36,386 nucleotides of DNA, from positions 1 to 36,386 of the forward strand of contig CAKVHZ010000011.1 of assembly GCA_934754445.1 (NCBI GenBank), read 5' to 3'. The DNA comes from an uncultured Clostridia bacterium. Its GTDB lineage: Bacteria > Bacillota > Clostridia > Christensenellales > UBA1242. Of this stretch, positions 8,778 through 17,400 are shown piece after piece. Numbering within the stretch: position 1 is the first letter of the stretch; every line of letters starts with the position of its first letter. Both the position numbers and the translations under genes were made by a program. The notes beneath the pieces are model-generated. The model had not been told where the DNA came from, made no database searches, and worked only from the letters and a program-made list of their open reading frames with translations.

Positions 8778-8850
8778 GTTTAATAACTTGTTTTGAATTA
8801 GCCCTTAAAATAAGTTAATACAAAATCAAAACAAATTGTTCGGAGGAATT
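8778..8850 (+). promoter_or_regulatory. rplM leader with competing hairpins (L13-leader-like)
   Basis: The leader can form a 9-bp stem, TTGTTTTGA (8788-8796) with TCAAAACAA (8826-8834). It can also form an alternative stem, TAACTT (8784-8789) with AAGTTA (8812-8817), that shares bases 8788-8789. The two folds are therefore exclusive. The ribosome site CGGAGG (8841-8846) follows the long stem. Firmicute rplM genes commonly carry an autoregulatory L13 leader, and the position and size fit. Identity with the Rfam family is not proven here. Confidence 0.45.
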
Positions 8851-9291
8851 ATGAAATCTTATATGGCAAATCCTTCAACAGTGGAAAGAAAATGGTATGT
8901 TATTGATGCAACAGGCATTCCTATGGGAAGATTAGCTAGTCAAGTAGCAGCAATTTTGAGAGGTAAAAATAAACCTACATTCACTCCACATGTTGACACA
9001 GGGGATTATGTTATTGTTATTAATAGCGATAAAGTTAAATTAACTGGTAAAAAGTTAGAGCAAAAAATGTATCGTCATCACACAGGATACATTGGTAATA
9101 TGAAAGAAGAGAGTTATGCAAAATTAATGAGCGAAAGAAGTGATTTTGCTATTGAACTTGCAGTAAAAGGTATGCTACCAAAATCAAATTTAGGTAGAGT
9201 AATGCTAAAAAGACTAAAAGTTTATAAAGATGCAAATCATGGTCATGAAGCACAAAAACCTGAAATTCTAGTTTTGAAGGAGGCTAAATAA
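8851..9291 (+). CDS. rplM: 50S ribosomal protein L13
   Basis: The 146-residue product is a normal-length uL13 and binds 23S rRNA early in large-subunit assembly. Recognisable blocks are WYVIDATG, MGRLASQVA, LRGKNKPTFTPH, and VKGMLPKSNLGR near residues 108-120. The ATG at 8851 has GGAGG upstream at ideal spacing. A TTG fifteen bases earlier in frame would swallow the ribosome site and is rejected. It starts the usual rplM-rpsI operon, with two bases between the genes. Confidence 0.98.
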   Translation: MKSYMANPSTVERKWYVIDATGIPMGRLASQVAAILRGKNKPTFTPHVDTGDYVIVINSDKVKLTGKKLEQKMYRHHTGYIGNMKEESYAKLMSERSDFAIELAVKGMLPKSNLGRVMLKRLKVYKDANHGHEAQKPEILVLKEAK

Positions 9292-9293
9292 TT

Positions 9294-9713
9294 ATGGCAG
9301 TTACTAAAAAAGTAAAAAAAGATAAAAACCTTTCTCCTTTAATTCCAGGAAGAAGAAAAAGTTCTATTGCTCGTGTTAGAGTAACAACAGGAACAGGTAA
9401 AATTATTATCAATAAACAAGAATTAGATGATTATTTTAAATTAGAAACTTATAAACAAATTGTAAAACAACCTTTAGTTTTAACAAACACTTTAGATAAA
9501 GTTGATGTTTTAGTTAATGTTTATGGTGGTGGTTTATCAGGTCAAGCGGGTGCTATTCGTCATGGTATTAGTCGTGGTTTAGTTAAATTAGACGAAACTT
9601 ATAAAGCAGAACTTAAAAAAGCAGGCTTCTTAACAAGAGATGCTCGTGTTAAAGAAAGAAAGAAATACGGCTTGAAAAAAGCAAGAAAAGCACCTCAATT
9701 TACAAAGAGATAA
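9294..9713 (+). CDS. rpsI: 30S ribosomal protein S9
   Basis: The 139-residue uS9 is slightly longer than usual because of a lysine-rich N-terminal tail. Signature blocks are GRRKSSIARVR, the GGGLSGQAGAIRHGISR region, and the conserved C-terminus KKARKAPQFTKR, whose terminal Lys-Arg reaches the P-site tRNA. An AAGGAGG site inside the last codons of rplM drives translation. The operon ends at a strong terminator directly after the stop. Confidence 0.98.
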   Translation: MAVTKKVKKDKNLSPLIPGRRKSSIARVRVTTGTGKIIINKQELDDYFKLETYKQIVKQPLVLTNTLDKVDVLVNVYGGGLSGQAGAIRHGISRGLVKLDETYKAELKKAGFLTRDARVKERKKYGLKKARKAPQFTKR

Positions 9714-9719
9714 TATTTT

Positions 9720-9749
9720 GGCAACAGTTATTGGCTGTTGCTTTTTTTA
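9720..9749 (+). terminator. rpsI terminator
   Basis: GCAACAG (9721-9727) and CTGTTGC (9735-9741) form a perfect 7-bp stem, followed by seven T residues. Confidence 0.92.
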
Positions 9750-9780
9750 TCAATCTTTTTAAATAAAATGGTTAAAATGT

Positions 9781-9810
9781 TTGAATAAAAAGGGAAAAAT
9801 AAACTATAAT
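9781..9810 (+). promoter_or_regulatory. trxB-like promoter, leaderless geometry
   Basis: TTGAAT (9781-9786) and TATAAT (9805-9810) are 18 bases apart. Only six bases separate the -10 box from the ATG at 9817, so the predicted first transcribed base is the A of ATG. There is no ribosome site within 15 bases of the ATG; the nearest purine run, AGGG, lies upstream of the -10 box. Confidence 0.7.
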
Positions 9811-9816
9811 TAATAT

Positions 9817-10743
9817 ATGAAAAATATTTATGATGTTATAATAATTGGCGGTGGACCTTGCGGAATAACAAGCGGAATTTATGCAATTAGAAGCGGTTTA
9901 AAAACTTTAATATTAGAAAAACAAAATGTTGGTGGACAAGTTATCAATACATACGAAATAAAAAACTTTCCAACATATACAAATATTAATGGGGCGGATT
10001 TTTGCACAAAACTATACCAGCAAGCAAAGTATAATGGTTTAGAAATTAAATACGAAGAAGTTATATCTGTTAATTTAAAAGAAAAAATTAAAACTATAAA
10101 AACCACTAAACAAGAGTATAAAACAAAAACTGTTGTAATATCTAGTGGAACAACTCCTAAAAAATTAGGGCTTGATAGAGAAGATGAATTTATAGGCCGT
10201 GGAATTAGTTTTTGTGCACTATGTGACGGAAATTTTTATAAAGATAAAATAGTAGCGGTTGTTGGTGGCGGAGATAGTAGTATGGAAGATGCCATATATT
10301 TATCATCTATTTGTAAAAAAGTTTATGTGTTAAACCGAAGTGAAAAATTAAAAGCACAAGTTATTTTGCAAAATACTTTAAAAGAAACTAATAATAAAAA
10401 CAAAAATGTTGAAGTAATATATAATGCTAAAATAAATAAAATAATAGGCGAAAATTCTATAAACTCTATAGAAATAATTGTAAAAGATGAAACAAAAAAA
10501 ATAGATGTTGACGGCATATTTTTAGCTATTGGTAGTAATCCTGATACTCAAATTTTTAAAGATGAAATTGAATTAAATAAAAATGGTTATATTGTGGTAG
10601 ATAAAAATAATCAAACAAATATTAAAGGTGTTTTTGCTGGGGGAGACTGCACTCAAAAATTAATAAGACAAATTATTACGGCTTGTAGTGATGGTGCAAT
10701 ATGTGGAGTTAATGCTAATAATTATATTAAAGAAAATTTTTAA
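9817..10743 (+). CDS. trxB: Thioredoxin-reductase-family flavoprotein
   Basis: The 308 residues match the low-molecular-weight TrxR fold. They show an FAD-binding IIIGGGPCG motif near residue 10, the redox-active CALC of CALCDG near 132-137, the second nucleotide-binding motif GGGDSSMEDA, and the FAD-binding GGDCTQKLIRQIITACSDGA region at the C-terminus. Two departures stand out. The first motif has GPC where GPA is usual, and the HRR motif that binds the NADPH 2'-phosphate reads LNRSEKL here. Clostridial relatives with altered motifs can use other donors such as NADH, ferredoxin or deazaflavin, so the electron donor is uncertain. No thioredoxin gene is adjacent. The promoter suggests a leaderless mRNA. 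Confidence 0.88.
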   Translation: MKNIYDVIIIGGGPCGITSGIYAIRSGLKTLILEKQNVGGQVINTYEIKNFPTYTNINGADFCTKLYQQAKYNGLEIKYEEVISVNLKEKIKTIKTTKQEYKTKTVVISSGTTPKKLGLDREDEFIGRGISFCALCDGNFYKDKIVAVVGGGDSSMEDAIYLSSICKKVYVLNRSEKLKAQVILQNTLKETNNKNKNVEVIYNAKINKIIGENSINSIEIIVKDETKKIDVDGIFLAIGSNPDTQIFKDEIELNKNGYIVVDKNNQTNIKGVFAGGDCTQKLIRQIITACSDGAICGVNANNYIKENF

Positions 10744-10839
10744 AATTAATAAAAATTTTATCAATAATAATATTAGAAAAATATAATAAACATTATATAA
10801 AAATATCATTAAAAATAACATTTTTTCATATTATTTATT

Positions 10840-11328
10840 ATGAAAAAAAACAATAAGAAATTTATAAGAAATCCTAATAAAAATAACACTGAAATAGATT
10901 CATTTTTTAATAATGGGCAAGTTGATTTATCAAATATAAATGATAAAAAGAATTTTTTAAATTTACTCGCGAGAGGACTTTATTCACTTTCTCATTCTAA
11001 GGTTTATAATGGTAAACTGGGCTTAGGTGGCGAATACCATAAAAACTACTATTTATGTTTAGAAAAAGGTTTTAATTTAACTAAAAACGAGTTTTTTTAT
11101 TTAAAAAACTGTGATTTTAATGAGTTTTCATTAAAAATAAAGTTAAATTTATGCAATTATGGTGTTTATTTTTATAAAGAAAAGAGTAGAGAATATCTGG
11201 CAGTTTTAAGTGGCAATGGTTTTATTATTGCAAAAACACAGCAAAATTATTTAGACAAAATTATAAAAAAAGGAATGTATACAAATGATAAAAATAACAG
11301 AAAATTGGTTCAATATGTTAAAAGATGA
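10840..11328 (+). CDS. Uncharacterised 162-residue basic protein upstream of ung
   Basis: I do not recognise this protein. It starts with a strongly basic Asn/Lys-rich tail, then a compact domain containing FLNLLARGLYSLSHSKVYNGKL, EYHKNYYLCLEKGF, and a C-terminal strand-rich part, YGVYFYKEKSREYLAVLSGNG. It has no membrane segment, signal peptide or obvious metal site. No ribosome site precedes the ATG, while TATTAT at 10829-10834 lies five bases before it, so a leaderless start is possible. Its end overlaps ung by 44 bases in another frame, which indicates co-expression with uracil-DNA glycosylase. Codon use matches its neighbours, so it is probably real. Confidence 0.6.
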   Translation: MKKNNKKFIRNPNKNNTEIDSFFNNGQVDLSNINDKKNFLNLLARGLYSLSHSKVYNGKLGLGGEYHKNYYLCLEKGFNLTKNEFFYLKNCDFNEFSLKIKLNLCNYGVYFYKEKSREYLAVLSGNGFIIAKTQQNYLDKIIKKGMYTNDKNNRKLVQYVKR

Positions 11329-11959
11329 ATTTAATAAACCTTACTTTATTTCACTTCAAAAATTTCTTGATAATGAATATAAAAATTATGAAATTTATCC
11401 TAAAATTGAAAACATTTTTAATAGTTTAAATTTAGTAAAGTATGAAAATGTAAAAGTTGTTATTTTGGGGCAAGACCCTTACCATGAACCTGGTCAAGCA
11501 CATGGACTTGCGTTTTCAGTAGAAAGCGGATTACTTCCACCATCACTACAAAATATTTATAAAGAATTAAATAGTGATTTAAGCATTCCAATTTCTAAAA
11601 GTGGGAATTTAACTCCTTGGGCAAAACAGGGAGTGCTACTATTAAACACAGTTTTAACGGTAAGAAGGGGACAGGCGAATTCTCATAAAGATAAAGGCTG
11701 GGAAAATTTAACCACCAAAATTATTGAACTTTTAAATAAAAGAGGAAAACCTATAGTTTTTATTTTGTGGGGCGGACAAGCAAAAAAAATGGCTGAAAAA
11801 ATTACAAATAAAAATCACTTGGTTTTAACTTCTGCTCATCCAAGTCCGCTTAGTGCTTATAATGGATTTTTTGGCTGTAAACATTTTTCTAAAACAAATG
11901 AGTTCTTAATTAAAAATAATCAAACTCCTATTAATTGGAATTTAGAATCAAATAGTTAA
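11285..11959 (+). CDS. ung: Uracil-DNA glycosylase, family 1
   Basis: Ung removes uracil from DNA to start base-excision repair. The water-activating motif GQDPYH is at residues 62-67 with catalytic D64. The GLAFSV strand, PPSLQNIYKEL, LLLNTVLTV and the DNA-intercalating HPSPLSAY loop near 185-192 are all present. The N-terminal WFNMLKDEFNKPYF fits the start of known Ung proteins, which supports the ATG at 11285 inside the upstream gene. AAAGGA lies about eleven bases before it. At 224 residues the length is normal. Confidence 0.97.
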   Translation: MIKITENWFNMLKDEFNKPYFISLQKFLDNEYKNYEIYPKIENIFNSLNLVKYENVKVVILGQDPYHEPGQAHGLAFSVESGLLPPSLQNIYKELNSDLSIPISKSGNLTPWAKQGVLLLNTVLTVRRGQANSHKDKGWENLTTKIIELLNKRGKPIVFILWGGQAKKMAEKITNKNHLVLTSAHPSPLSAYNGFFGCKHFSKTNEFLIKNNQTPINWNLESNS

Positions 11960-12107
11960 TTATTTTATTTGTAAATTTATTTTATAAATAAGTAAATAAA
12001 TAAAATTTTTGAAAAGTTTTATTTTTAATCATTTATGTATAAAGTTGTAATTTGGATTGGTTGATTTGATTTTGTGATGATAATAAAAAAAATTATATAC
12101 AAATAAA

Positions 12108-12140
12108 GATAAAAAAGTGCTATTTAGCACTTTTTTTATC
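12108..12140. terminator. Bidirectional terminator between ung and the minus-strand orphan
   Basis: An A tract, AGTGCTA, a two-base loop, TAGCACT and a T tract make a near-perfect palindrome that works both ways between two convergent genes. The 148 bases before it (11960-12107) are AT-rich with no gene visible. Confidence 0.88.
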
Positions 12141-12158
12141 TTATGTTTTTATTATTTT

Positions 12159-13127
12159 TTAAACCATTTCGTTAGTTGTTTCATTTTCTGTTTTAAAATA
12201 ATTTTTAGTTGTTTTATAAACATCTTTAAATTTATAATGGCTTTCAGAAAAGATAATAGGTAGGTTATATTGTTTTGCAATTTCTAAGTCTGTAGTTGAA
12301 ATGTTATTTACGCAAAATATTGCTTGTGGTTTAAGGGCTGACTTTTCACTATCTTCAGCATATTGGTTACTTCTTAAAACTGCGATTTCATTAAAATATC
12401 TTGTTTTTTCTAGTAAGTCTTTGCTTGTTGTGTAAGTCGGTTTTTTATTTGAATAAATTGCATCTTTGCCTGAAAATTCAACAAATGCATCATCTGAAGA
12501 AATTGTTATTAAATGTTCGTTAGGGATGTTTGGGAAATAAACTAAAGTTACATATTTGTTTAAATCTCGGTAAGTTTTTAAATTTGTGTTATCTACAAAA
12601 CTTAAAGATTTGTAATCTTGATAATTTTTCCTGTCTCTTTTAGGTGTTAGATGATGAGAAAAGTCGGGCTTATGTGAAATAGTGGCATGAAAATCATCGT
12701 AATCATTATTATATTTTTTACTCCAACTAGTTGTTGAAATTAATAAATTGGTATTAGATTTTTTTATATTGTAAATTTTAACACCATAATTATTTGACAA
12801 ATTTTCATCAAAATCTTTTTCGTTTAAGTTATATGAATGCTTTTTAATATCTTCGAAAGAGGCATATTGACAATCTTTAATTGCATCATAAAGCGTATTT
12901 TGAATTTTTATAGAATCATAGTCCTTTAATGTGTCTGTCATTTCTGGAATATTAGAATTTAAAACATTATAAAAGTTAATTAAAATTTTAAATTCATCTT
13001 TTCGTTCAATTAAGTTTTCAGTATAGGCATCGTAAACAATTTTTAAGTTGTTTACAACATTTTCGTAGTCGCTTCCAAAAACTTGCTTGCAGTAATTTAA
13101 TTTATTTAAAAATAATTCTTTATCCAT
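12159..13127 (-). CDS. Uncharacterised 322-residue protein
   Basis: No family is recognised with confidence. The N-terminal 110 residues look helical. The middle is polar with repeated His/Lys/Asp, including HATISHKPDFSHHL. The C-terminal 130 residues alternate strands and helices: YVTLVYFPNI, HLITISSDDAF, RYFNEIAVLR, then QAIFCVNN and LEIAKQYNLPIIF, a pattern reminiscent of a Rossmann-like half. There is no signal peptide or membrane segment, so it is probably cytoplasmic. It forms its own transcription unit, with a consensus promoter ending six bases before the ATG and a terminator just after the stop. Toxin, effector or enzyme roles are all possible, and none is shown. Confidence 0.7.
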   Translation of the reverse strand: MDKELFLNKLNYCKQVFGSDYENVVNNLKIVYDAYTENLIERKDEFKILINFYNVLNSNIPEMTDTLKDYDSIKIQNTLYDAIKDCQYASFEDIKKHSYNLNEKDFDENLSNNYGVKIYNIKKSNTNLLISTTSWSKKYNNDYDDFHATISHKPDFSHHLTPKRDRKNYQDYKSLSFVDNTNLKTYRDLNKYVTLVYFPNIPNEHLITISSDDAFVEFSGKDAIYSNKKPTYTTSKDLLEKTRYFNEIAVLRSNQYAEDSEKSALKPQAIFCVNNISTTDLEIAKQYNLPIIFSESHYKFKDVYKTTKNYFKTENETTNEMV

Positions 13128-13133
13128 ATTTAT

Positions 13134-13162
13134 ATGATACTACAAAATTTTTAATTTGTCAA
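13134..13162 (-). promoter_or_regulatory. Promoter of the 322-residue orphan, leaderless geometry
   Basis: On the minus strand, perfect TTGACA (complement of 13157-13162), 17 bases, then TATCAT (complement of 13134-13139). Six bases later comes the ATG ending at 13127. No Shine-Dalgarno sequence exists between the -10 box and the start. Confidence 0.8.
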
Positions 13163-13186
13163 TTTATTTAAATTTTAAATTGAGTA

Positions 13187-13215
13187 TTGATTTTTTCGTT
13201 TTAGTGTGATAAAAT
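13187..13215 (+). promoter_or_regulatory. Promoter of the DUF2726-like gene
   Basis: TTGATT (13187-13192), 17 bases, TAAAAT (13210-13215). It diverges from the promoter at 13134-13162. Transcription from near 13222 keeps the AGGAG ribosome site but excludes the ATG at 13214, which supports the start at 13241. Confidence 0.7.
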
Positions 13216-13240
13216 GATAAAAATTTTTAGGAGATATGTT

Positions 13241-13786
13241 ATGAGTGAAGGAATTGTGGCATTAATTATATTTTTACTTTTTGTAGTAGTTGCAGTTGTT
13301 TGCTATTTTGTAGTAAAAAAAATGGAACAAAATAGAATTAATAGAAATAAAAAAGCAAAATTTGATGATAAACCAAGATTAAAATTAAATTTGCCTTATT
13401 TGACCGAAAAAGAAAAAAACTTTTTAGCGGTTTTTCAAAATTCAATTCCAAGTGAATATGTTGCTTTCCCTAAAGTTTGCATGAAACATATAGTAAAACC
13501 AAATGGGGGATTAGTAGTTTTTCATGAAGTTGAAAATGAAACACTTGATGTTGTAGTATTTTTAAAAAAAGTTATGCAACCGGTTTTAGTTGTAGACATT
13601 TTAGACCCATCTCGTGGAGAAAAAATAGCAACTAAATTTAGCGATTATGTGATAAAAAGTTTAAAAAGTGTAAATTTGCCTGTTTTAACAATTAATCTAG
13701 ACCATGAATTTGATAAATTAGAATTATTAAATGCATTCTTAGAAAAAATGGATCCAGTAGCACTTGCACAACTTAAGAAAAATTAA
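13241..13786 (+). CDS. Membrane-anchored DUF2726-like protein
   Basis: The ATG at 13241 was chosen because AGGAG lies seven bases upstream; the in-frame ATG at 13214 precedes that site. The 181-residue product has one membrane helix (about 4-25), a short basic linker, and a domain from LTEKEKNFL to the end. The pattern YVAFPKVCMKHIV, then DVVVFLKKVMQPVLVVDIL, then LPVLTINL resembles DUF2726, part of the restriction-endonuclease-like superfamily. The usual acidic residue in the ELD strand appears here as VVDIL. DUF2726 is often linked to nucleases or topoisomerase fragments but has no established activity, so catalysis is not claimed. It has its own promoter and terminator. Confidence 0.6.
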   Translation: MSEGIVALIIFLLFVVVAVVCYFVVKKMEQNRINRNKKAKFDDKPRLKLNLPYLTEKEKNFLAVFQNSIPSEYVAFPKVCMKHIVKPNGGLVVFHEVENETLDVVVFLKKVMQPVLVVDILDPSRGEKIATKFSDYVIKSLKSVNLPVLTINLDHEFDKLELLNAFLEKMDPVALAQLKKN

Positions 13787-13805
13787 TCTACTAAGACAAA
13801 TTTAA

Positions 13806-13833
13806 CTAAAAAAGTGGCATTGCCACTTTTTTT
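13806..13833. terminator. Bidirectional terminator after the DUF2726-like gene
   Basis: GTGGC-ATT-GCCAC between an A tract and a T tract. It ends the plus-strand gene and could also end minus-strand transcripts from the structured region to its right. Confidence 0.88.
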
Positions 13834-13839
13834 ATTTCG

Positions 13840-14048
13840 GTTATTCGCAGACTCACGAATTATAAAATTACAACCAAAGTCTGCGAGCAAAAATTGGGTG
13901 TTAGATTATTTTTTTGATAGGTTTATAGAAATCAATTTTAAATATGTAAGTGGCACTGCCACAAGAAAAAGGTGTAATTATATTACACCTTTTCTCTACA
14001 TAAATAAAAAAATAAAATTTGGAATTTGAAATGGTAAATTTCAAATGT
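13840..14048 (-). ncRNA. Structured non-coding region, candidate small RNA(s)
   Basis: No credible protein is encoded here, but the strand carries a series of perfect stems. Read on the minus strand from 14048 they are: ATTTGAAAT with ATTTCAAAT; AAAAGGTGTAAT with ATTACACCTTTT followed by TTTTTCTT (a terminator near 13968-13995); GTGGCAGTGCCAC; and TCGCAGACT with AGTCTGCGA (13844-13889). A promoter with an A/T-rich upstream element starts transcription at about 14048. The likeliest product is an RNA of roughly 80 nucleotides ending near 13965, with read-through to the terminator at 13806-13833. No known RNA family is recognised. Confidence 0.45.
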
Positions 14049-14054
14049 AGGGGT

Positions 14055-14082
14055 ATTTTAACACATTAAAAAAATTTGTCAA
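14055..14082 (-). promoter_or_regulatory. Strong rRNA-like promoter reading leftwards
   Basis: On the minus strand TTGACA (complement of 14077-14082), 16 bases, TAAAAT (complement of 14055-14060). Directly upstream lie long alternating A and T tracts (14083-14140) much like those before the 23S promoters at 35800-36069, consistent with an UP element. No gene lies downstream on that strand, only the structured region. Confidence 0.65.
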
Positions 14083-14420
14083 TACCTTTTTTAAAAAAAG
14101 TTTAAAAAATTTTTAAAATATTTGTCAAAAAATAAAAAATACCTTTTTTACATAAAAATGCTTGATTTTTTGTGTTGATTTTGTTCTTTATTTTGTGTGG
14201 TTTTTCTCTGTAATTAATTTATCAAAAGTAGATATAAAAAATAGAAAAAAATAATTCAATATTTATTTGATTTTTTTATTATTTTTATTTATAATAAATA
14301 AAGATACGAAATACTGTCGATTTTTGCATTTATATTATATTGCTCAAAAGGTTTACGATTTCATTAAAATATAAATAAATAAACATTAATTTGTTAAAAT
14401 AAAAATAAAGAGGTTTGCAA
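14083..14420. other. AT-rich intergenic region before the surface-protein gene
   Basis: This 338-base stretch holds no open reading frame worth naming. Its left part is the A/T-tract upstream element of the minus-strand promoter. A ribosome site AAAGAGG (14407-14413) precedes the surface-protein ATG. I see no clear -35/-10 pair for that gene. TTGCTC (14340-14345) and TAAAAT (14365-14370) are 19 bases apart and are only a weak candidate. Confidence 0.5.
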
Positions 14421-17400
14421 ATGAATAAGAATAAAACTAAAATATCGGTTATAATTTCTTCAATAATTTTAATGCTAGTTCTTGTTATTAACATAGGCTT
14501 AACTTTTGCATGGTATACAGACCATAAAGACTATTCTAACAACATAGATTTTGGCTACATAAAAATTGATGTTAATAATTCGGAAACCGATGGATATTTC
14601 AGTAATACGGATAATTACTATAACTCTATTAAACCGGGAGATTACTTACTTAGAAAAGATGTTAAGTTCAACTTAAAAAGTGGTAGCGACCCCGCATATA
14701 TTCGTGCGAAATATGAAGTCGATATTGTTAAAACTAAAAATTTATGGAACACTAATGGAGATTTTTCAGATTTAACTCTTTATTCAAGTGGTGGTGGTTA
14801 TTATGGTCATAAATATCAATTAAAACCTAATACAACATATACATTTTCATGTTCTAATTCATCTTTTAATAGTAGATATATTGTTGCAACAGTTGGTTCA
14901 TATTACAATAACAAAGTTAATGGTTATAAAGAAACTTGGTTAATGCACACTAATGATAGTTTAAAATTAACTTCAACATCAACAAAGTCTGTTACAACAG
15001 ATTCAACAGGAGTTTTGTATTTAAACACAACATTGGCTGGAACTGCAGTGAACTCTGCAAATTTTAAAAATTCTATAGAATTGAGTTTTACTGATTTTCA
15101 ATTAGAAGAAGGAACAAAGGCTACTAGTTATGAACCTTATATTGATACAACATTTACTCAAGATGAAATAAATGTTTATAATTATTTAAAATATAAAAAC
15201 TTAGAACTTGGCGAAAATTTATTTGATGCACAAAAATTTGTCGATAATGCAATTAGTCTAGGTTATAATTCTTCTCAAATAAGTGTAAATAAAAATTATA
15301 AAAATGCGATAAATTTTGGTCAAATTGCTTATTCTCAAAATTATACTAAGTTAGATATAAATTGTGCTGAAAATGTAACATATCAATTTAGTTGTGATAT
15401 AGATACAACTAATTTACAAAGTAATGCAACTTCAGGGTTTAGACTATACTATACAGACGGAACATATGACACAATTGGATTAAACAAATCTACAACTAGT
15501 TTAAATTTTACTTCTAAAAGTGGAAAAACAGTAAGTGGAATTGGCTCAAGTGGTTGGTCTTATTCTGGTTCATTTGTAGCATATAACATTAAATTACAAC
15601 AAACAACTTATCATTGGAGTGAAAAACTTGGCGATTATTATTACTTGCTTGGTAGTGATAACTTACCACTTGCTATAGACCAAACAACTGACGGATATTA
15701 TACTTTTTTAACTAAAGAAAATAGTCAAATAGATTATGATTTAGAGTATGATGCAACAAATGTTAATAAAAGTGACATTAATGTAAATATAACAATCGAA
15801 GCAATTCAAGTGCCTAGTGTTACAAAATCAATTACAGGCGATAAAGGTGTAGAAGCCGTTTTAAATGAATTAAATGGTATTACAAAACCAACCGATAATT
15901 ATAAAGTAACTTTTGTATATGGTGACAACCAAACCGCAGTTACAAGTAGTGTTGCTTATAGTAAAGATGCAAGTTTACCAAGTGCGGTAACAGGTTTAGT
16001 AAGTAAAGGTTTTAGTTTATGGAATGGCGGACTAAAAATAATAGGTGAAAATGGTTATAACCATAGTTATATTAAAGATAATAAAATTTGCAATGTTACA
16101 GAAAATTTAACTTTATATGAAGCAAGCGAAATTACTTTATATAATGTAACATTTAAAAATGGAACAGATACAATTCAAACTAGTAAAGTTATTAGCGGAA
16201 AGAATGCTGAATATTTAGGCAATAAACCAATTAAAAAAGCAACCGATAAAACTTATACATTTATAGGTTGGAGCAAAACTGAAAATGGCGAAGTAATAGA
16301 TTTAACAACAGAAAAAATAACTCAAGATACAACATTCTATGCAATATTCACTGATAAACCAAGAACTTATAAAATCAACTATAATTTAGACGGCGGTGTA
16401 TTTACAAACACTCCTACAACAACAATTAGCACAAGAGAAAACTTATTAAGTTTTGAAGATTTACCTATAACTGTTAGTGGTTATTACTCACAACATTCTA
16501 CAAATTATCAATTAGAAGTAGGTAAAACATATACTTTAAGTTTTGACTATAATTTTAGTAGTTATAGTTCTGAAAGTTTTGGTATAGGCATAGGTGCAGG
16601 AAATGGAACAAATGGTTCGTATGCTATAGATATAATATATCAAAACAATTATACCACATTCCCACAAGGTAGAAAAGTGGTAACATTTACTCCTACTTCA
16701 ACACAATTAGCAAATTATAAATATTTAGCATTTAGATTAGTTCGTGCTGGTTCATCAGTTCAAGTAACTGCTAATTTCTCTAATTTCAAACTAGAAGAAG
16801 GTGCTTATGCAACGGAATATGAACCTTATGGCGCAAGAAATTTACCAACAAATGAAGATGTTTATAAAGAAGGTTATACTTTAGAAGGCTGGTATTTAGA
16901 CGGAGCATTTACAAATAAAGTTACTTCGCTAAATGGCTTAACTCAAGATACAACTTTATATGCTAAATGGGTTATGGCAACTTGTGGTGTTGAAACAACA
17001 AGTGGTAAATTATATTTTGATAATTTAGATGATGCATTTACTTATGCTTTAACTAATAATGATAGTAAAGTTATAATTTATAAAACAAATGAAGAAGATT
17101 GTAAAATTGGACTCCCAATAACAATACCTAGTGGTAAAACATTAACAATTGTTAGTAGTGGAGTTATGAGTAATATTGGTGTTTATGCAAATATTATAAA
17201 TAATGGAACACTAATTATTGGTGGAAAAACAAAGTCTTTAAATAACTTAACTTTTGTAGTTTATGATGGATGCGGAATTGAAAATAGTAGTAATTTATCT
17301 ATTTATGGTGGAAACTTTAATCGTAAAGGAGCAGGCAAGAGTTTAATTGCAACAACAAGTGGTAAGCTAAATATATTAGGTGGAACATTTGAAGATTTAG

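Noticed and set aside
13814..14029. A 71-codon plus-strand reading frame after the DUF2726-like gene.
   Set aside because: It begins inside a terminator hairpin, has no ribosome site, and is made of the palindromes of the structured region, so it is not a likely protein.
14280..14345. TAAA and GTCGATTT elements before the surface gene as a possible sigma-28-type promoter.
   Set aside because: The match is partial and the spacing flexible in very AT-rich DNA, with no motility gene context.
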